A stretch of DNA of 41,777 bases from Actinomycetes bacterium (GCA_021777355.1 JAJYDO010000015.1:1-41777); one strand, 5' to 3'; shown: positions 8,359-17,224, numbered from the stretch's first letter. The notes: a model not told the origin generated them from the sequence alone. Program-made: numbers and translations.

Positions 8359-9429
8359 TCAGATCAAATACTGGCTGACTAGGCTCGAAAGGACTCTTCC
8401 TTTAACGGTCAAAATTGCGGTTCCGGAATCAACCTCGATAAGGCCCTCGCTAGCTAGGAGATCAGCTTTTTGAAATGCATCAAGTGGTACTCCATCTGGT
8501 TTTCGAAGCAGCAGCCAGTTTTTCTCAAATGCCCTTGAATTCATATCTAAAACTTCCTCACGCGCTTTTGCACTTTTCCTTTCGGAGATATGAGAGATAT
8601 ATTTTTCAACTGAAACAGTATTTGACCACCGGGTGCCATCTAGGTGCGAATGAGCACCTGCGCCAACGCCTATATAGTTCCCTTGGCTCCAGTAGTTTTC
8701 ATTATGTATGCATTGGTGGCCCGGAATCGACCAATTTGAAATTTCATTCCATTCGTATCCCAACCCAGTCAAAACACTGTCAAGATCAAAATATCTTTTA
8801 AATAGCGTTTCTTCTATTGGGTAGCGATCCTTGTCGAGATAAAGCGGGGTACCGTTTTCAACTGTAAGCAAATAACCGCTCACATGGGGTGAAGGATTTT
8901 CCAAGAACCTTTCTAAATTGGTTCGCCACGCTAAATCGCTTTCGCTTCTTGCTCCCAAGATAAGATCGACGCTCCAAGACTTAAATTCCGCCTCTTTAAT
9001 TTCATAGCTAAGTTTTTCATAGCTTTTTGTATGAGGTGTTCTGCCTAGAGAAGCTACCACCAGCTCGTCTACGCTCTGCAAACCAAGTGAAATTCGACTT
9101 ACTCCACTTGACTTTAAGTTCTTCAGAACTCTATTGCCAATATGATTGGGGTGAAATTCAACCGAAACTTCAACTGTTTCAGACAAATCTAAAACAGCTA
9201 AAATCTCCATAATCCTTTCTTCACCAATGAATGATGGAGTACCCCCACCAAAATAGACACTATGAAACTTATGGTCTTTTAAAGTTTGGATCTCTCGTTT
9301 CAAACACTCGACATATTTGTCTATGTGTTGTGTCTTATTTGAAAAGGTCACAAAATTACAGAAGTCGCAGATCTCATGGCAAAAGGGAACGTGTATATAA
9401 AGCGAAACGCTCGCCAAATCAAATACCAA
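8359..9429 (-). CDS. hemW: HemW-like radical SAM protein
   Basis: Radical SAM protein of the coproporphyrinogen-oxidase-like group. The N-terminal YIHVPFC segment leads into CxxxCxxC (C17, C21, C24 counted from the start chosen here), which holds the 4Fe-4S cluster. GGGTPS follows, the SAM-binding glycine motif, and the C-terminal HemN-type domain is present. True HemN has an additional cysteine (CxxxCxxCxC) and different N-terminal residues; here phenylalanine follows at that spot, as in HemW, a haem-binding chaperone-like protein. The start is unclear: TTG codons at 9486, 9429 and 9417 are possible and none has a ribosome binding site. I chose 9429, which overlaps the dapB end by 11 bases. 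Elsewhere hemW usually sits beside lepA and hrcA, so this position after dapB is unusual. Confidence 0.85.
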   Translation of the reverse strand: MVFDLASVSLYIHVPFCHEICDFCNFVTFSNKTQHIDKYVECLKREIQTLKDHKFHSVYFGGGTPSFIGEERIMEILAVLDLSETVEVSVEFHPNHIGNRVLKNLKSSGVSRISLGLQSVDELVVASLGRTPHTKSYEKLSYEIKEAEFKSWSVDLILGARSESDLAWRTNLERFLENPSPHVSGYLLTVENGTPLYLDKDRYPIEETLFKRYFDLDSVLTGLGYEWNEISNWSIPGHQCIHNENYWSQGNYIGVGAGAHSHLDGTRWSNTVSVEKYISHISERKSAKAREEVLDMNSRAFEKNWLLLRKPDGVPLDAFQKADLLASEGLIEVDSGTAILTVKGRVLSSLVSQYLI

Positions 9430-10231
9430 GAATTGGCGCGAGCCCCATTGTGAGGCCGGGTCTTTTGGAAACAGCCTTAATGGCAATTAGTACGCCGGGC
9501 ATAAATGAAGTGCGGTCAAAGGAGTCGTGCCGCAAAGTCAAGGTCTGCCCGTTGGTCCCAAAGATTATCTCTTGATGGGCTACCAACCCACGCAGCCTCA
9601 CCGAGTGAATCGATATGTCTCCCGGTCCCTTTGCTCCTCGCGCTCCATCAATAACAAATCTCTCCGTAGGATCTTCACCAAAATTGGCAAGGCCGCTTTG
9701 CTCTCTGGAGTTTTTAATTATCTGGGCAGTAGCTACTGCAGTGCCTGAAGGCGCGTCTACCTTTGCGTCGTGATGCATTTCAATTATTTCAACCCCTTCA
9801 AAATAAGGAGCGGCCAACTTGGCAAAGGACATCATTAAAACAGCTCCTACGGCAAAATTTGCAGCAATTACAGCATTTGGCCCATCGGAATTCCCGAACC
9901 ACTTCCCTACCTCGACCAGATCTTCATCGGAGATTCCGGTGGAGCCGCAAACCGCGTGAAAGCCGCCTTCAGCTAGGAATTTAAGGTTCGCAAAAGCTGC
10001 CCGAGCATTTGTAAAATCCACCACCACTTCAGGTTTCGAGTGCAAGAGAGACTCTATTGATCCTTCAATATGAAGCCCGTTTCCGTCCACTTTGGCAACT
10101 TGCCTTATGTCAATTCCCGATAATGCCGGATCCACTGCGGCAACAAGCTCCAGTTCGTCGTCAGCTATTACTGCTCTTATTACCTCGGTGCCCATCTTCC
10201 CGCCGGCTCCGAGAACTCCAACTCTTATCAT
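9419..10231 (-). CDS. dapB: 4-hydroxy-tetrahydrodipicolinate reductase
   Basis: NAD(P)H-dependent enzyme of the lysine/diaminopimelate pathway, reducing hydroxy-tetrahydrodipicolinate in the cytoplasm. The dinucleotide-binding loop GAGGKMG is at residues 8-14. The family signature HHDAKVDAPSGTA begins at residue 153, with catalytic His pair 153-154 and Lys157. DFTN (72-75) and GSTG (96-99) are the usual cofactor and loop segments. The length of 270 residues is normal. It supplies precursor for the meso-diaminopimelate that MurE, encoded in the same window, adds to the cell-wall stem peptide. A weak promoter may lie in the 36-base gap after the desaturase gene (TTGATA followed 18 bases later by TAGTAA). 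It probably shares a transcript with hemW. Confidence 0.97.
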   Translation of the reverse strand: MIRVGVLGAGGKMGTEVIRAVIADDELELVAAVDPALSGIDIRQVAKVDGNGLHIEGSIESLLHSKPEVVVDFTNARAAFANLKFLAEGGFHAVCGSTGISDEDLVEVGKWFGNSDGPNAVIAANFAVGAVLMMSFAKLAAPYFEGVEIIEMHHDAKVDAPSGTAVATAQIIKNSREQSGLANFGEDPTERFVIDGARGAKGPGDISIHSVRLRGLVAHQEIIFGTNGQTLTLRHDSFDRTSFMPGVLIAIKAVSKRPGLTMGLAPILGI

Positions 10232-10267
10232 CAGATCAAAATTACTACCTAATTCGAGGCAGCGTTA

Positions 10268-11398
10268 TCAAAGTGCAACCGCGGTATTTTTTGAGGGAAC
10301 TCTAGCAGGACTATTCTCTTTGCTGGCCCCGTATGGGAGCCATTTGCCCTGCTCAAAATCGTATAGCTTGCATGTGTGGGCAGATTTGAAGTATCTGACT
10401 AATGAGAATTTCTCGTCAACCACTGTTCCCGGGAAGGCAGCTTCAATGGCATCTGCTGCCCTTGGGAGTTCATACCAAGGGATTCTCATATCCACATGAT
10501 GTGGAACGTGGATAAAAATATTGTGAAATATCTGGTTGGCCAGCCATGGAAAGCGCATAATGGTGGTTGATTCCATCTGACCTCTGAATCTAGTCCACTC
10601 ATTCTTTTTCCACCACCTGATATCAGGGCCAACATGGTGAACATAGACAGTCCAGCCAATTACTTGGTTGAAAATAAAGAACGGCCCCACGACTAGCTTG
10701 AACCACATCCAAATAGTTCCGGCGACGCTTCCGTAATCGAAGAATCCCCCGACTAAAGAAGCAACTGTGGCAAAAATTGCCCATCCCGCAACCAGCCACC
10801 AATCACGCCAAATTGCCTTTGCCCACTTCTCCGGAGGGCGGAAGGTAATCATTTTATTCCACCAAACTTCGCGCAGATAATATAACCCTGCCCCAAAAGG
10901 TGACCACTCAATTCGATGGCGAAGTTTCTTGAATAAATTGTACTGCTGATACTCTTCGACAGTCACGGGGTGCCACACAAAGTCCATACCTTGCCTTGCC
11001 GTGAAACCATGGTGGACCCTGTTGTGACCTAACACCCATGACTCTTGAACATGAAGTGAAGGAAGCATAAGAAGTCTCGCACTTACCCCGTTTATCTTTT
11101 TAGAGTCAGTTAAAGCGCCGTGGGCGCCATCATGTCCCAAAATGAACAACCCGCCTACAACAACTCCAGTCAACAAAATCAAGGGAATATCAAAATACCA
11201 CTGCTTGACCAGGACCATTGCGGCAATCAATGCGGCATATATCGCAAAATCACGCACGACATATATCATCGACTTTTTAGTCGACCTGTTATAGCAAAAG
11301 TCGGGAATTGATCTCCTGACAGCTGCGAGCGTATCTAAATCCGCAGCAGGCGGGACTGCAAGGTTTCTAGATTCATTGTCGGAAATCGTTGTTGACAT
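10268..11398 (-). CDS. Membrane fatty-acid desaturase
   Basis: Integral-membrane di-iron desaturase of the FA_desaturase family. All three histidine boxes are present: HDGAH (89-93), HNRVHH (125-130) and HVPHH (297-301), together with an additional VHHVG segment near 254. Hydrophobic helices flank them, at about 48-85 and 200-250. The architecture fits acyl-lipid delta-12/omega-6-type enzymes, which introduce double bonds into membrane acyl chains; regiospecificity cannot be read from sequence. The usual actinobacterial neighbours of this spot are M16 peptidase followed by dapB, so the desaturase interrupts them. It has its own promoter with an overlapping inverted repeat, which suggests regulation by membrane state or fatty acids. 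Confidence 0.92.
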   Translation of the reverse strand: MSTTISDNESRNLAVPPAADLDTLAAVRRSIPDFCYNRSTKKSMIYVVRDFAIYAALIAAMVLVKQWYFDIPLILLTGVVVGGLFILGHDGAHGALTDSKKINGVSARLLMLPSLHVQESWVLGHNRVHHGFTARQGMDFVWHPVTVEEYQQYNLFKKLRHRIEWSPFGAGLYYLREVWWNKMITFRPPEKWAKAIWRDWWLVAGWAIFATVASLVGGFFDYGSVAGTIWMWFKLVVGPFFIFNQVIGWTVYVHHVGPDIRWWKKNEWTRFRGQMESTTIMRFPWLANQIFHNIFIHVPHHVDMRIPWYELPRAADAIEAAFPGTVVDEKFSLVRYFKSAHTCKLYDFEQGKWLPYGASKENSPARVPSKNTAVAL

Positions 11399-11405
11399 AG
11401 ATGAC

Positions 11406-11439
11406 AGTATACACGCTACCTACCTACTAGTCGGTAGGT
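11406..11439 (-). promoter_or_regulatory. Desaturase promoter with TetR-like operator, probably leaderless
   Basis: An almost perfect 22-bp palindrome occupies 11418-11439: plus-strand half-sites ACCTACCTACT and AGTCGGTAGGT are complementary except at one position. Such ACCTAC/GTAGGT arrays are typical TetR-family operators. On the minus strand a TATACT -10 element follows at 11411-11406, and the ATG begins seven bases later. Transcription would then start at or next to the start codon. No -35 match is good. The palindrome covers the -35 and spacer region, so a bound repressor would block RNA polymerase. Confidence 0.62.
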
Positions 11440-11440
11440 T

Positions 11441-12661
11441 TTAAGATTTTTCGGGACCGACAATTGAAACAATTTGAGGCCCAGCGAAGATATCTGCAGC
11501 TAAAGCGCTAATATCATCGAGGCTGACAGCGAGCATTTTTTCCAAAACTTGGTCTATTTCCAGAACCTGGCCTTGATAAAGGGTTGAATTTGCCAGCCTA
11601 ACCATTCTCGAACCAGAGTCTTCGTATGCCAGCAAGGTCTCTGCTTTCAAATTCGCTCTAGCCAATTCGAGTTCCCGAGAAGTAATCCCTGACTCGGATA
11701 TTCTCTTGTACTGCTCATTAACAAGATCTATTACTGTGTCAACTTTGTCGGGCGATGTGCCAAAAGAAGTTGATATCAATCCCGCGTCGCTAAAACCACT
11801 CCAGTCGCAACCGATCGAATACACCAAACCTCTGTTTTCGCGAATCTCTTGGAACAATCGGCTCGAAAGTCCTCCCCCCAATACATGATTTAATAATGCC
11901 AATGCCCAGCGCCGCTCATCTCTTCTGCCAAAAGCCGGCATCGCCATGACAACATTGGCTTGCTCAATAGGTCGGTGAGTCCACAATCTGCACGCCGCAA
12001 AATCTCCAGGAGCGATGCGCTCCGGTGGTTTTACGTTTGGGAGAGTCATTCGTTTTTGAACTCCCTCGACAATTCTTTCGTGATCAATATTGCCTGCCGC
12101 GGCCACAACTATGTTTTCATATCCATAATGATTACTCCAGAATGATCTAATGGAGTCTTTAGTCATCGCAGAAACTGTATCGGCACTTCCTTGAACGTCC
12201 CGACCCAATGAATGATCCCTGTAACATGCCTGGAAACATTTCTCCCAAGCCAATTCAGCAGGCTCATCTGCGTGCATAAATATCTCTTCTAAAATTACTT
12301 GCCGCTCTAGCTCCACATCGTCTTCTCTAAGCGCCGGATCGCAAAGTATGTCACAGAGAATATCAAGCCCAAGCTCAATGTCATCTGCGAGCAGCCTCAC
12401 ATAAAAAGCAGTGTGTTCTCTCGAGGTGAAAGCGTTGGAATCGCCTCCTACGCTGTCTAGATCTTCTGCGATTTGCTTTGAAGATCTCGTGGAGGTTCCT
12501 TTGAAAAGCAAGTGTTCTAAAAAGTGAGAGGCGCCGCCAAGTTCTTTTGGCTCCTCTCTTGATCCGGTACCTACCCAAATTCCAACACTTGCAGATTTCA
12601 CAGCGGGCATTGCTTCAGTGACGACGCTGAGCCCGCTATTTAACCTCTCAATGTTGATCAA
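11441..12661 (-). CDS. M16-family zinc metalloprotease
   Basis: Member of the insulinase/mitochondrial-processing-peptidase family, 406 residues, with two similar halves. The inverted zinc motif HFLEH (H46, E49, H50) is intact, and the distal glutamate ligand lies at about E126 in the ERQVILEEI segment. In actinobacteria this gene directly follows pnp and is often named pepR; its substrate is unknown. The start is a TTG overlapping the pnp stop by four bases (TTGA), so translation should be coupled to pnp. The C-terminal half lacks a second zinc motif, which is normal. The stop lies two bases from the desaturase operator. Confidence 0.93.
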   Translation of the reverse strand: MINIERLNSGLSVVTEAMPAVKSASVGIWVGTGSREEPKELGGASHFLEHLLFKGTSTRSSKQIAEDLDSVGGDSNAFTSREHTAFYVRLLADDIELGLDILCDILCDPALREDDVELERQVILEEIFMHADEPAELAWEKCFQACYRDHSLGRDVQGSADTVSAMTKDSIRSFWSNHYGYENIVVAAAGNIDHERIVEGVQKRMTLPNVKPPERIAPGDFAACRLWTHRPIEQANVVMAMPAFGRRDERRWALALLNHVLGGGLSSRLFQEIRENRGLVYSIGCDWSGFSDAGLISTSFGTSPDKVDTVIDLVNEQYKRISESGITSRELELARANLKAETLLAYEDSGSRMVRLANSTLYQGQVLEIDQVLEKMLAVSLDDISALAADIFAGPQIVSIVGPEKS

Positions 12662-15042
12662 TCTCGATCGTCCGCTTTCAGGTTTGCTTCGAATGCATCT
12701 TCAAAAGATACTCGTTCGATCGACCCGCCGGAATGATTCCTCTCACGGCCGCCATTTCGGTCGCCCCTGTCACCGCGATCACCTCTGTCACCACGATCTC
12801 CGCGGTGGGTTCTTTCACGCGGACCTCTCGAACTGCGCTCAGAAGACCTCTCTCGTCTTGCAGATGGATCTTCAACCGGCTGATCGGGATATGAAAGTGA
12901 GATCTTTCCGGCAGAGTCAATGTCGTCAACTCTGACCTCAACTTCTTGGCCGACATCAAGAACATCTTCTACTCTAGAAACTCTCTCGCCTCGACCTAAC
13001 TTAGATATGTGCAAAAGTCCGTCTCTGCCCGGAAGAATATTTATGAATGCACCAAATTTGGTAGTACTTACAACTTTGCCGACGTAAATCTCTCCAACTT
13101 CAGCCGAGGGTGGATCAAGAATCACGGCGATCTGGGATCTTGCATCTTCCACGGCGGATGAATCTTTGCCACCTATCGTCACAATTCCTTCGTTTCCGTT
13201 ATCGTCAATTGTGATATCCACGCCGGTAGTCTGCTGCAACGTATTGATAGTTTTGCCCTTAGGACCGATTACTTCACCGATCTTATCGGCCGGGATCTTA
13301 AAGGTGATTATCTTAGGAGCTCCTGCCCTAACATTATCTCTTGGGGAATCGATAGCTGTTTTCATGACTTCTAATATTGTCAATCTGGCATCCTTGGCTT
13401 GGGATAATGCTTTAGCTAATACTTCTGCGGGAAGGCCGTCAATTTTTGTGTCGAGCTGAAGAGCCGTAACGACATCTGCAGTTCCGGCTACTTTGAAATC
13501 CATATCTCCGAAGGCATCTTCATCACCTAGAATGTCCGTCAAGGTCACATATTTGCCCTCAGCGTAGACAAGTCCCATTGCAATACCTGCAACAGGTTCC
13601 TTTATTGGAACTCCTGCATCCATTAAAGATAGTGTGGAGCCACAAACCGAAGCCATAGAGGTAGATCCATTTGATGCCAATACGTCTGAAACTAATCGAA
13701 GAGTATAAGGAAATTCTTCCACGGATGGAATGACAGGAAGAAGTGCCCTCTCGGCAAGTAGTCCGTGGCCAATCTCTCTCCTTTTAGGTCCGCGCATGAA
13801 TCCTGTTTCACCGGTTGAAAATGGTGGAAAGTTGTAGTGATGCATGTAGCGCTTAGAATCCTCGGTGGTAATTGAGTCAAGCAGTTGATTCATGCGAGGC
13901 ATTCCTAAAGTGGTGACGTTGAGAACCTGAGTCTCTCCTCTTTGGAAAAGCGCTGAGCCGTGAGCGGTTGGAATGAGACCAACTTCGGCGCTAAGGGGCC
14001 TTATGTCGGTTACTCCTCTCCCGTCGATTCTCTGGCCTTGTTCAACAATGCGTTTCCTGACAAGTTTTTTGGTTAGAGACTTTACGGCGGCTTTTATCTC
14101 GTTTTCTCTGTCGCTAAAACTCTCGCTTAGTTGATCCATTACTTTTGATCCGGCAGATTCGAGAGCTTCTTTACGCTCTGATTTTGAGACGATGGATATT
14201 GCAGAATTTATAAGTTCACTTCCAATGGATTCGACTTCAGCCAAAATGTCGTCTCCGTAGTCCTTGGCCAGGGGAAACTCACCTTGTACTTTTCTTCCGG
14301 CTTTTTGCACCAACTGATGTTGCAGGTCAATGGACTCTAATATCCATTTTTTTGCCTCTTCCAGTCCATTTGCAATAACTTCTTCAGTTACTTTTGGAGC
14401 ACCGGCGGCAAATAGGTCGAAGGCCTTCTCAGTGCCACCTGCCTCAACCATCATTATGGCCACGTCGCTTGGTCCATCTCCCACTTGGCGTCCTGCTACA
14501 ACCATTTCAAAAGTTGATTCATCTCCTTCTTGGAAGGTTGGGTGTGGAATCCATTTGCCTTCTTTGGAGAAAGCTACTCGAACAGCTCCCACTGGACTTT
14601 CAAAGGGAATTCCAGAAACCATAAGTGCAGCCGATGCCGTATTTATCGCAAGTACGTCATGAGGGTTTTCTTGGTCCGCTCCAAAAATGGTTCCAACGAT
14701 ATGAACTTCATTTCTAAATCCATCAGGGAAGGAAGGTCGAAGTGGTCGATCTATGAGACGGCAAGTCAATATCGCCTGATCTGTGGCTCTTCCTTCACGC
14801 CTGAAAAAAGAACCCGGAATTTTGCCGGCAGCATACATTCTTTCTTCAATGTCAACCGTAAGTGGGAAAAAATCCGTACCTTCTTTAACGGTCTTAGCCG
14901 CTGTTGCAGTGACGAGAATAACAGTGTCGCCTATTCGACCCAGAACAGCACCGTCGGCAAGTAATGCTAGCTTTCCTGTCTCAAAAGACAACGTGTGGTT
15001 TGTGCCTGAAATAGGCGCTGTGACATTTATGGCATCTGCCAT
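12658..15042 (-). CDS. pnp: Polyribonucleotide nucleotidyltransferase (PNPase)
   Basis: Phosphorolytic 3'-to-5' exoribonuclease of 794 residues. Two RNase PH-like domains (about 10-150 and 325-470, with FFRREGR and later FMRGPKRREIGHG as landmarks) are joined by an alpha-helical linker. A KH domain with the GPKG loop follows at about 560-620, and then an S1 domain at about 635-705. A charged tail of nearly 90 residues follows, rich in Arg, Gly, Glu and Asp and containing five GDR units. GGAGG nine bases before the ATG gives a strong start. It lies 61 bases downstream of rpsO, the near-universal arrangement, and a hairpin occupies the gap. It forms a coupled unit with the following M16 protease. 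Confidence 0.98.
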   Translation of the reverse strand: MADAINVTAPISGTNHTLSFETGKLALLADGAVLGRIGDTVILVTATAAKTVKEGTDFFPLTVDIEERMYAAGKIPGSFFRREGRATDQAILTCRLIDRPLRPSFPDGFRNEVHIVGTIFGADQENPHDVLAINTASAALMVSGIPFESPVGAVRVAFSKEGKWIPHPTFQEGDESTFEMVVAGRQVGDGPSDVAIMMVEAGGTEKAFDLFAAGAPKVTEEVIANGLEEAKKWILESIDLQHQLVQKAGRKVQGEFPLAKDYGDDILAEVESIGSELINSAISIVSKSERKEALESAGSKVMDQLSESFSDRENEIKAAVKSLTKKLVRKRIVEQGQRIDGRGVTDIRPLSAEVGLIPTAHGSALFQRGETQVLNVTTLGMPRMNQLLDSITTEDSKRYMHHYNFPPFSTGETGFMRGPKRREIGHGLLAERALLPVIPSVEEFPYTLRLVSDVLASNGSTSMASVCGSTLSLMDAGVPIKEPVAGIAMGLVYAEGKYVTLTDILGDEDAFGDMDFKVAGTADVVTALQLDTKIDGLPAEVLAKALSQAKDARLTILEVMKTAIDSPRDNVRAGAPKIITFKIPADKIGEVIGPKGKTINTLQQTTGVDITIDDNGNEGIVTIGGKDSSAVEDARSQIAVILDPPSAEVGEIYVGKVVSTTKFGAFINILPGRDGLLHISKLGRGERVSRVEDVLDVGQEVEVRVDDIDSAGKISLSYPDQPVEDPSARRERSSERSSRGPRERTHRGDRGDRGDRGDRGDRNGGRERNHSGGSIERVSFEDAFEANLKADDRD
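12757..12801 (-). repeat. Five tandem Gly-Asp-Arg codon triplets in the PNPase tail
   Basis: Forty-five bases encode GDR five times. The codons differ from unit to unit: GGA GAT CGT, then GGT GAC AGA, GGT GAT CGC, GGT GAC AGG and GGC GAC CGA. The peptide repeat is perfect while the DNA repeat is not, which suggests selection on the protein and not fresh slippage. Such RG-rich tails commonly bind RNA or protein partners. Confidence 0.85.
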
Positions 15043-15073
15043 GAGAGATTTCCTCCGTCCGTATTCACACCGC

Positions 15074-15091
15074 CTCGACGACCCCGTCGAG
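15074..15091 (-). promoter_or_regulatory. Hairpin in the rpsO-pnp leader
   Basis: CTCGACG and CGTCGAG form a perfect 7-bp stem around a four-base loop, in the middle of the 61-base rpsO-pnp gap and about 31 bases before the pnp ATG. There is no T-run, so it is not an intrinsic terminator. In enterobacteria a pnp leader stem is cut by RNase III to autoregulate PNPase; a similar processing role is a guess here. Confidence 0.5.
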
Positions 15092-15103
15092 TGCGGGCAC
15101 AGA

Positions 15104-15361
15104 TCAGCGGCGTATACCCAACCGGGCTATTATTTCCCGGTATCGCGCAATATCGTTATCGCGCAGGTAATCAAGTAATCGCCGCCGCTTCCCAATGAGT
15201 TTCATAAGGCCGCGACGAGTATGGTGATCTCCTTTATGCACCTTCAAATGCTCGGTGAGGTAGTTTATCCGATTAGATAAAATCGCAATTTGCACCTCAG
15301 GAGAGCCCGTATCGGTTTCATGGAGTCTGTATTGAGCGATGGTCGCCGTTTTGTCTGTCAT
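15104..15361 (-). CDS. rpsO: 30S ribosomal protein S15
   Basis: Small-subunit primary-binding protein contacting 16S rRNA helices 20-22. At 85 residues it is slightly shorter than the usual 89. The family core is fully recognisable: [22 protein letters not shown], then HHTRRGL and [10 protein letters not shown]. The C-terminus ends in ARLGIRR, where E. coli has a similar arginine-rich end. It lies 45 bases after yfiH and just before pnp. No obvious Shine-Dalgarno precedes the ATG. Confidence 0.98.
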   Translation of the reverse strand: MTDKTATIAQYRLHETDTGSPEVQIAILSNRINYLTEHLKVHKGDHHTRRGLMKLIGKRRRLLDYLRDNDIARYREIIARLGIRR

Positions 15362-15406
15362 GTGCGTTCAAAACTGTATCAGAAATTCACGACAAGCGGG
15401 AACATT

Positions 15407-16099
15407 TCAGGTTTTTACTATGCCCACAATAGCTTGGCGCTCTGTGGTCATGTCCCTTCGCCACGAGAATAAGTCCTGGTCACAAGCGGTACATCGTTCC
15501 GACTTATAGGTTATTTCTATGAAAGCCCTGGACATCTGTATTTCAATGGCTTTTTTTAAATCAAGTGAGATTTTCCCTTGCCGGGTTTCTCCGGCAACCT
15601 CGGCATTTATTTGATTCTCAATACGTTTTAGGTCATCTGATGAAAACTCATAGCAACATCTTCCAATGGCGTGGCCAATGATTCCATAAATATCGGTTGC
15701 TCCAAGCAACCGCATAGATTTTGCAGTATTGCCCACAATGTTTTCCTCTAGCCCTCGCCATCCACAGTGTGCGACGCCATAAATCCCCTCCTTGCTTGCA
15801 AAACCCAAAGTCCCGCAATCGGCTCCAAAAACCGCAATTGGATTGAAAGGCCCTCCGCAAATAATGCCGTCGGCGCTAACAAGATCAAGCTGGCTTTTTG
15901 GGAACGTATTGAGTTGCTTTGGATCCACCGAGTAGATGGTCCCGCCATGAACCTGATTAACAGTGATCCAGGGTGATTCTGTCAATTTTTTTCTGGCTTT
16001 CAGGCCTTTTTGGCCGGAATTGTGGCCTAAGTCGCCATCTTTTGAATCAGTAAGTATGAAACAAATATCCGTTTTATTAACGTGTACCCACTCGGCCAA
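15407..16099 (-). CDS. yfiH: YfiH/PgeF family laccase-domain protein
   Basis: DUF152 family protein, known as YfiH, YlmD or PgeF. Metal-ligand segments are visible: NQVHGG, the ADCGTLGF strand, AHCGWRG and the IGRCCYEF loop, with a final FSWRRD..TERQ motif. Members bind zinc or copper through His and Cys residues. They have been linked to purine nucleoside phosphorolysis and to correcting mis-incorporated serine in peptidoglycan. Its place directly after ftsZ is the usual one in Gram-positive genomes. The start is TTG, 21 bases after the ftsZ stop. The genes that usually follow it (yggS, sepF, yggT, divIVA) are absent here, and rpsO is next. Confidence 0.9.
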   Translation of the reverse strand: MAEWVHVNKTDICFILTDSKDGDLGHNSGQKGLKARKKLTESPWITVNQVHGGTIYSVDPKQLNTFPKSQLDLVSADGIICGGPFNPIAVFGADCGTLGFASKEGIYGVAHCGWRGLEENIVGNTAKSMRLLGATDIYGIIGHAIGRCCYEFSSDDLKRIENQINAEVAGETRQGKISLDLKKAIEIQMSRAFIEITYKSERCTACDQDLFSWRRDMTTERQAIVGIVKT

Positions 16100-16120
16100 A
16101 GTAATACTGAATTATCCGGA

Positions 16121-17224
16121 CTACTTCAAAAACGAAGGTACGTCGAAGTCGTCATCACCTAAGTCAATCTCATCAGAGGTGGTGTGCAAAATCCCGTCTT
16201 GACCTTCTTGATCGCCAAGCCCGTCAAAAAGCCCCAATCCAGATGTTGGAGCGACTTTAGGCTTTGGGTCTTCCCAACGGTCGAATCCAGCCGCGATCAC
16301 GGTAATTCTGACTCTGTCACCTAGCTCGGGGTCGATGACGTTGCCAAAGATGATATTGGCATCCGGGTGTGCCACGCTTTGGATTACCTGAGCAGCCTCA
16401 GTTAGTTCTAACAAACCGAGATCCGAACTTCCCGCAATATTGAGAAGGACTCCTTTGGCGCCTTCAATCGAGGCTTCAAGAAGGGGTGAGGTAATTGCAT
16501 GCCTTGCAGCATTGACCGCTCTACCTTCTCCACTTGCTACTCCAATGCCCATTATTGCTGTCCCTGCATTAGCCATAATCGCTCGTATGTCGGCAAAGTC
16601 AGTATTCACAAGCCCTGGCACAGTAATTAGATCACTTATTCCCTGAACTCCTTGGAGGAGAATCTCGTCTGCCATCTTGAAAGCTTCTTCAACCGTGGTC
16701 TGCGCGGTTGACACGCCCAGAAGTCTTTCGTTTGGAATGACAATTAAAGTGTCGACTTTCTCCTTGAGCTTTTGAATACCGGTTTCTGCCTGTACTGCTC
16801 TCCTTCGCCCTTCAAAAGCAAAAGGACGGGTTACCACGCCAATTGTTAAAGCGCCCACCTCTCTGGCAATCTCTGCGACCACGGGAGCAGCCCCAGTTCC
16901 GGTCCCACCTCCCTCTCCGGCAGTTACAAAAACTAAATCAGTTCCCCTTAGGAGATCTTTAAGTTCCTCAACGTGTTCTTCGGCTGCCTGACGACCAACT
17001 TCCGGATCGCTTCCGGCTCCCAGTCCTCTGGTTAGTTTCCGGCCAATGTCTAACTTGACATCCGCGTCGCTCATTAGAAGTGCTTGTGCATCAGTATTTA
17101 CCCCAATGAACTCGACGCCGGAGAGTGTAGCGCCAATCATACGATTGACCGCGTTTACTCCTCCTCCGCCCACTCCTACTACTTTAATTACTGCAATGAA
17201 ATTTTGTGACCCGGTCATGGCCAT
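16121..17224 (-). CDS. ftsZ: Cell division protein FtsZ
   Basis: Tubulin-like GTPase that forms the cytokinetic ring. The nucleotide-binding GGGG loop lies at 19-22 and the tubulin signature GGGTGTG at 105-111. The T7 catalytic loop is NTDFADI from residue 207, with threonine in the position that is often leucine or valine. The acidic linker (about 318-355) leads to the conserved C-terminal peptide DFDVPSFLK, the docking site for membrane adaptors. ftsA is not in the cluster, so SepF is the likely anchor, although it is not encoded here. GGAGG eleven bases before the ATG sets the start. The length of 367 residues is typical. It is the last true division gene of the cluster. Confidence 0.98.
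   Translation of the reverse strand: MAMTGSQNFIAVIKVVGVGGGGVNAVNRMIGATLSGVEFIGVNTDAQALLMSDADVKLDIGRKLTRGLGAGSDPEVGRQAAEEHVEELKDLLRGTDLVFVTAGEGGGTGTGAAPVVAEIAREVGALTIGVVTRPFAFEGRRRAVQAETGIQKLKEKVDTLIVIPNERLLGVSTAQTTVEEAFKMADEILLQGVQGISDLITVPGLVNTDFADIRAIMANAGTAIMGIGVASGEGRAVNAARHAITSPLLEASIEGAKGVLLNIAGSSDLGLLELTEAAQVIQSVAHPDANIIFGNVIDPELGDRVRITVIAAGFDRWEDPKPKVAPTSGLGLFDGLGDQEGQDGILHTTSDEIDLGDDDFDVPSFLK

Noticed and set aside
8267-8473. 68-codon plus-strand frame near the hemW end
   Set aside because: About half of it is antisense to hemW, and the other part covers the membrane-protein promoter; there is no supporting signal.
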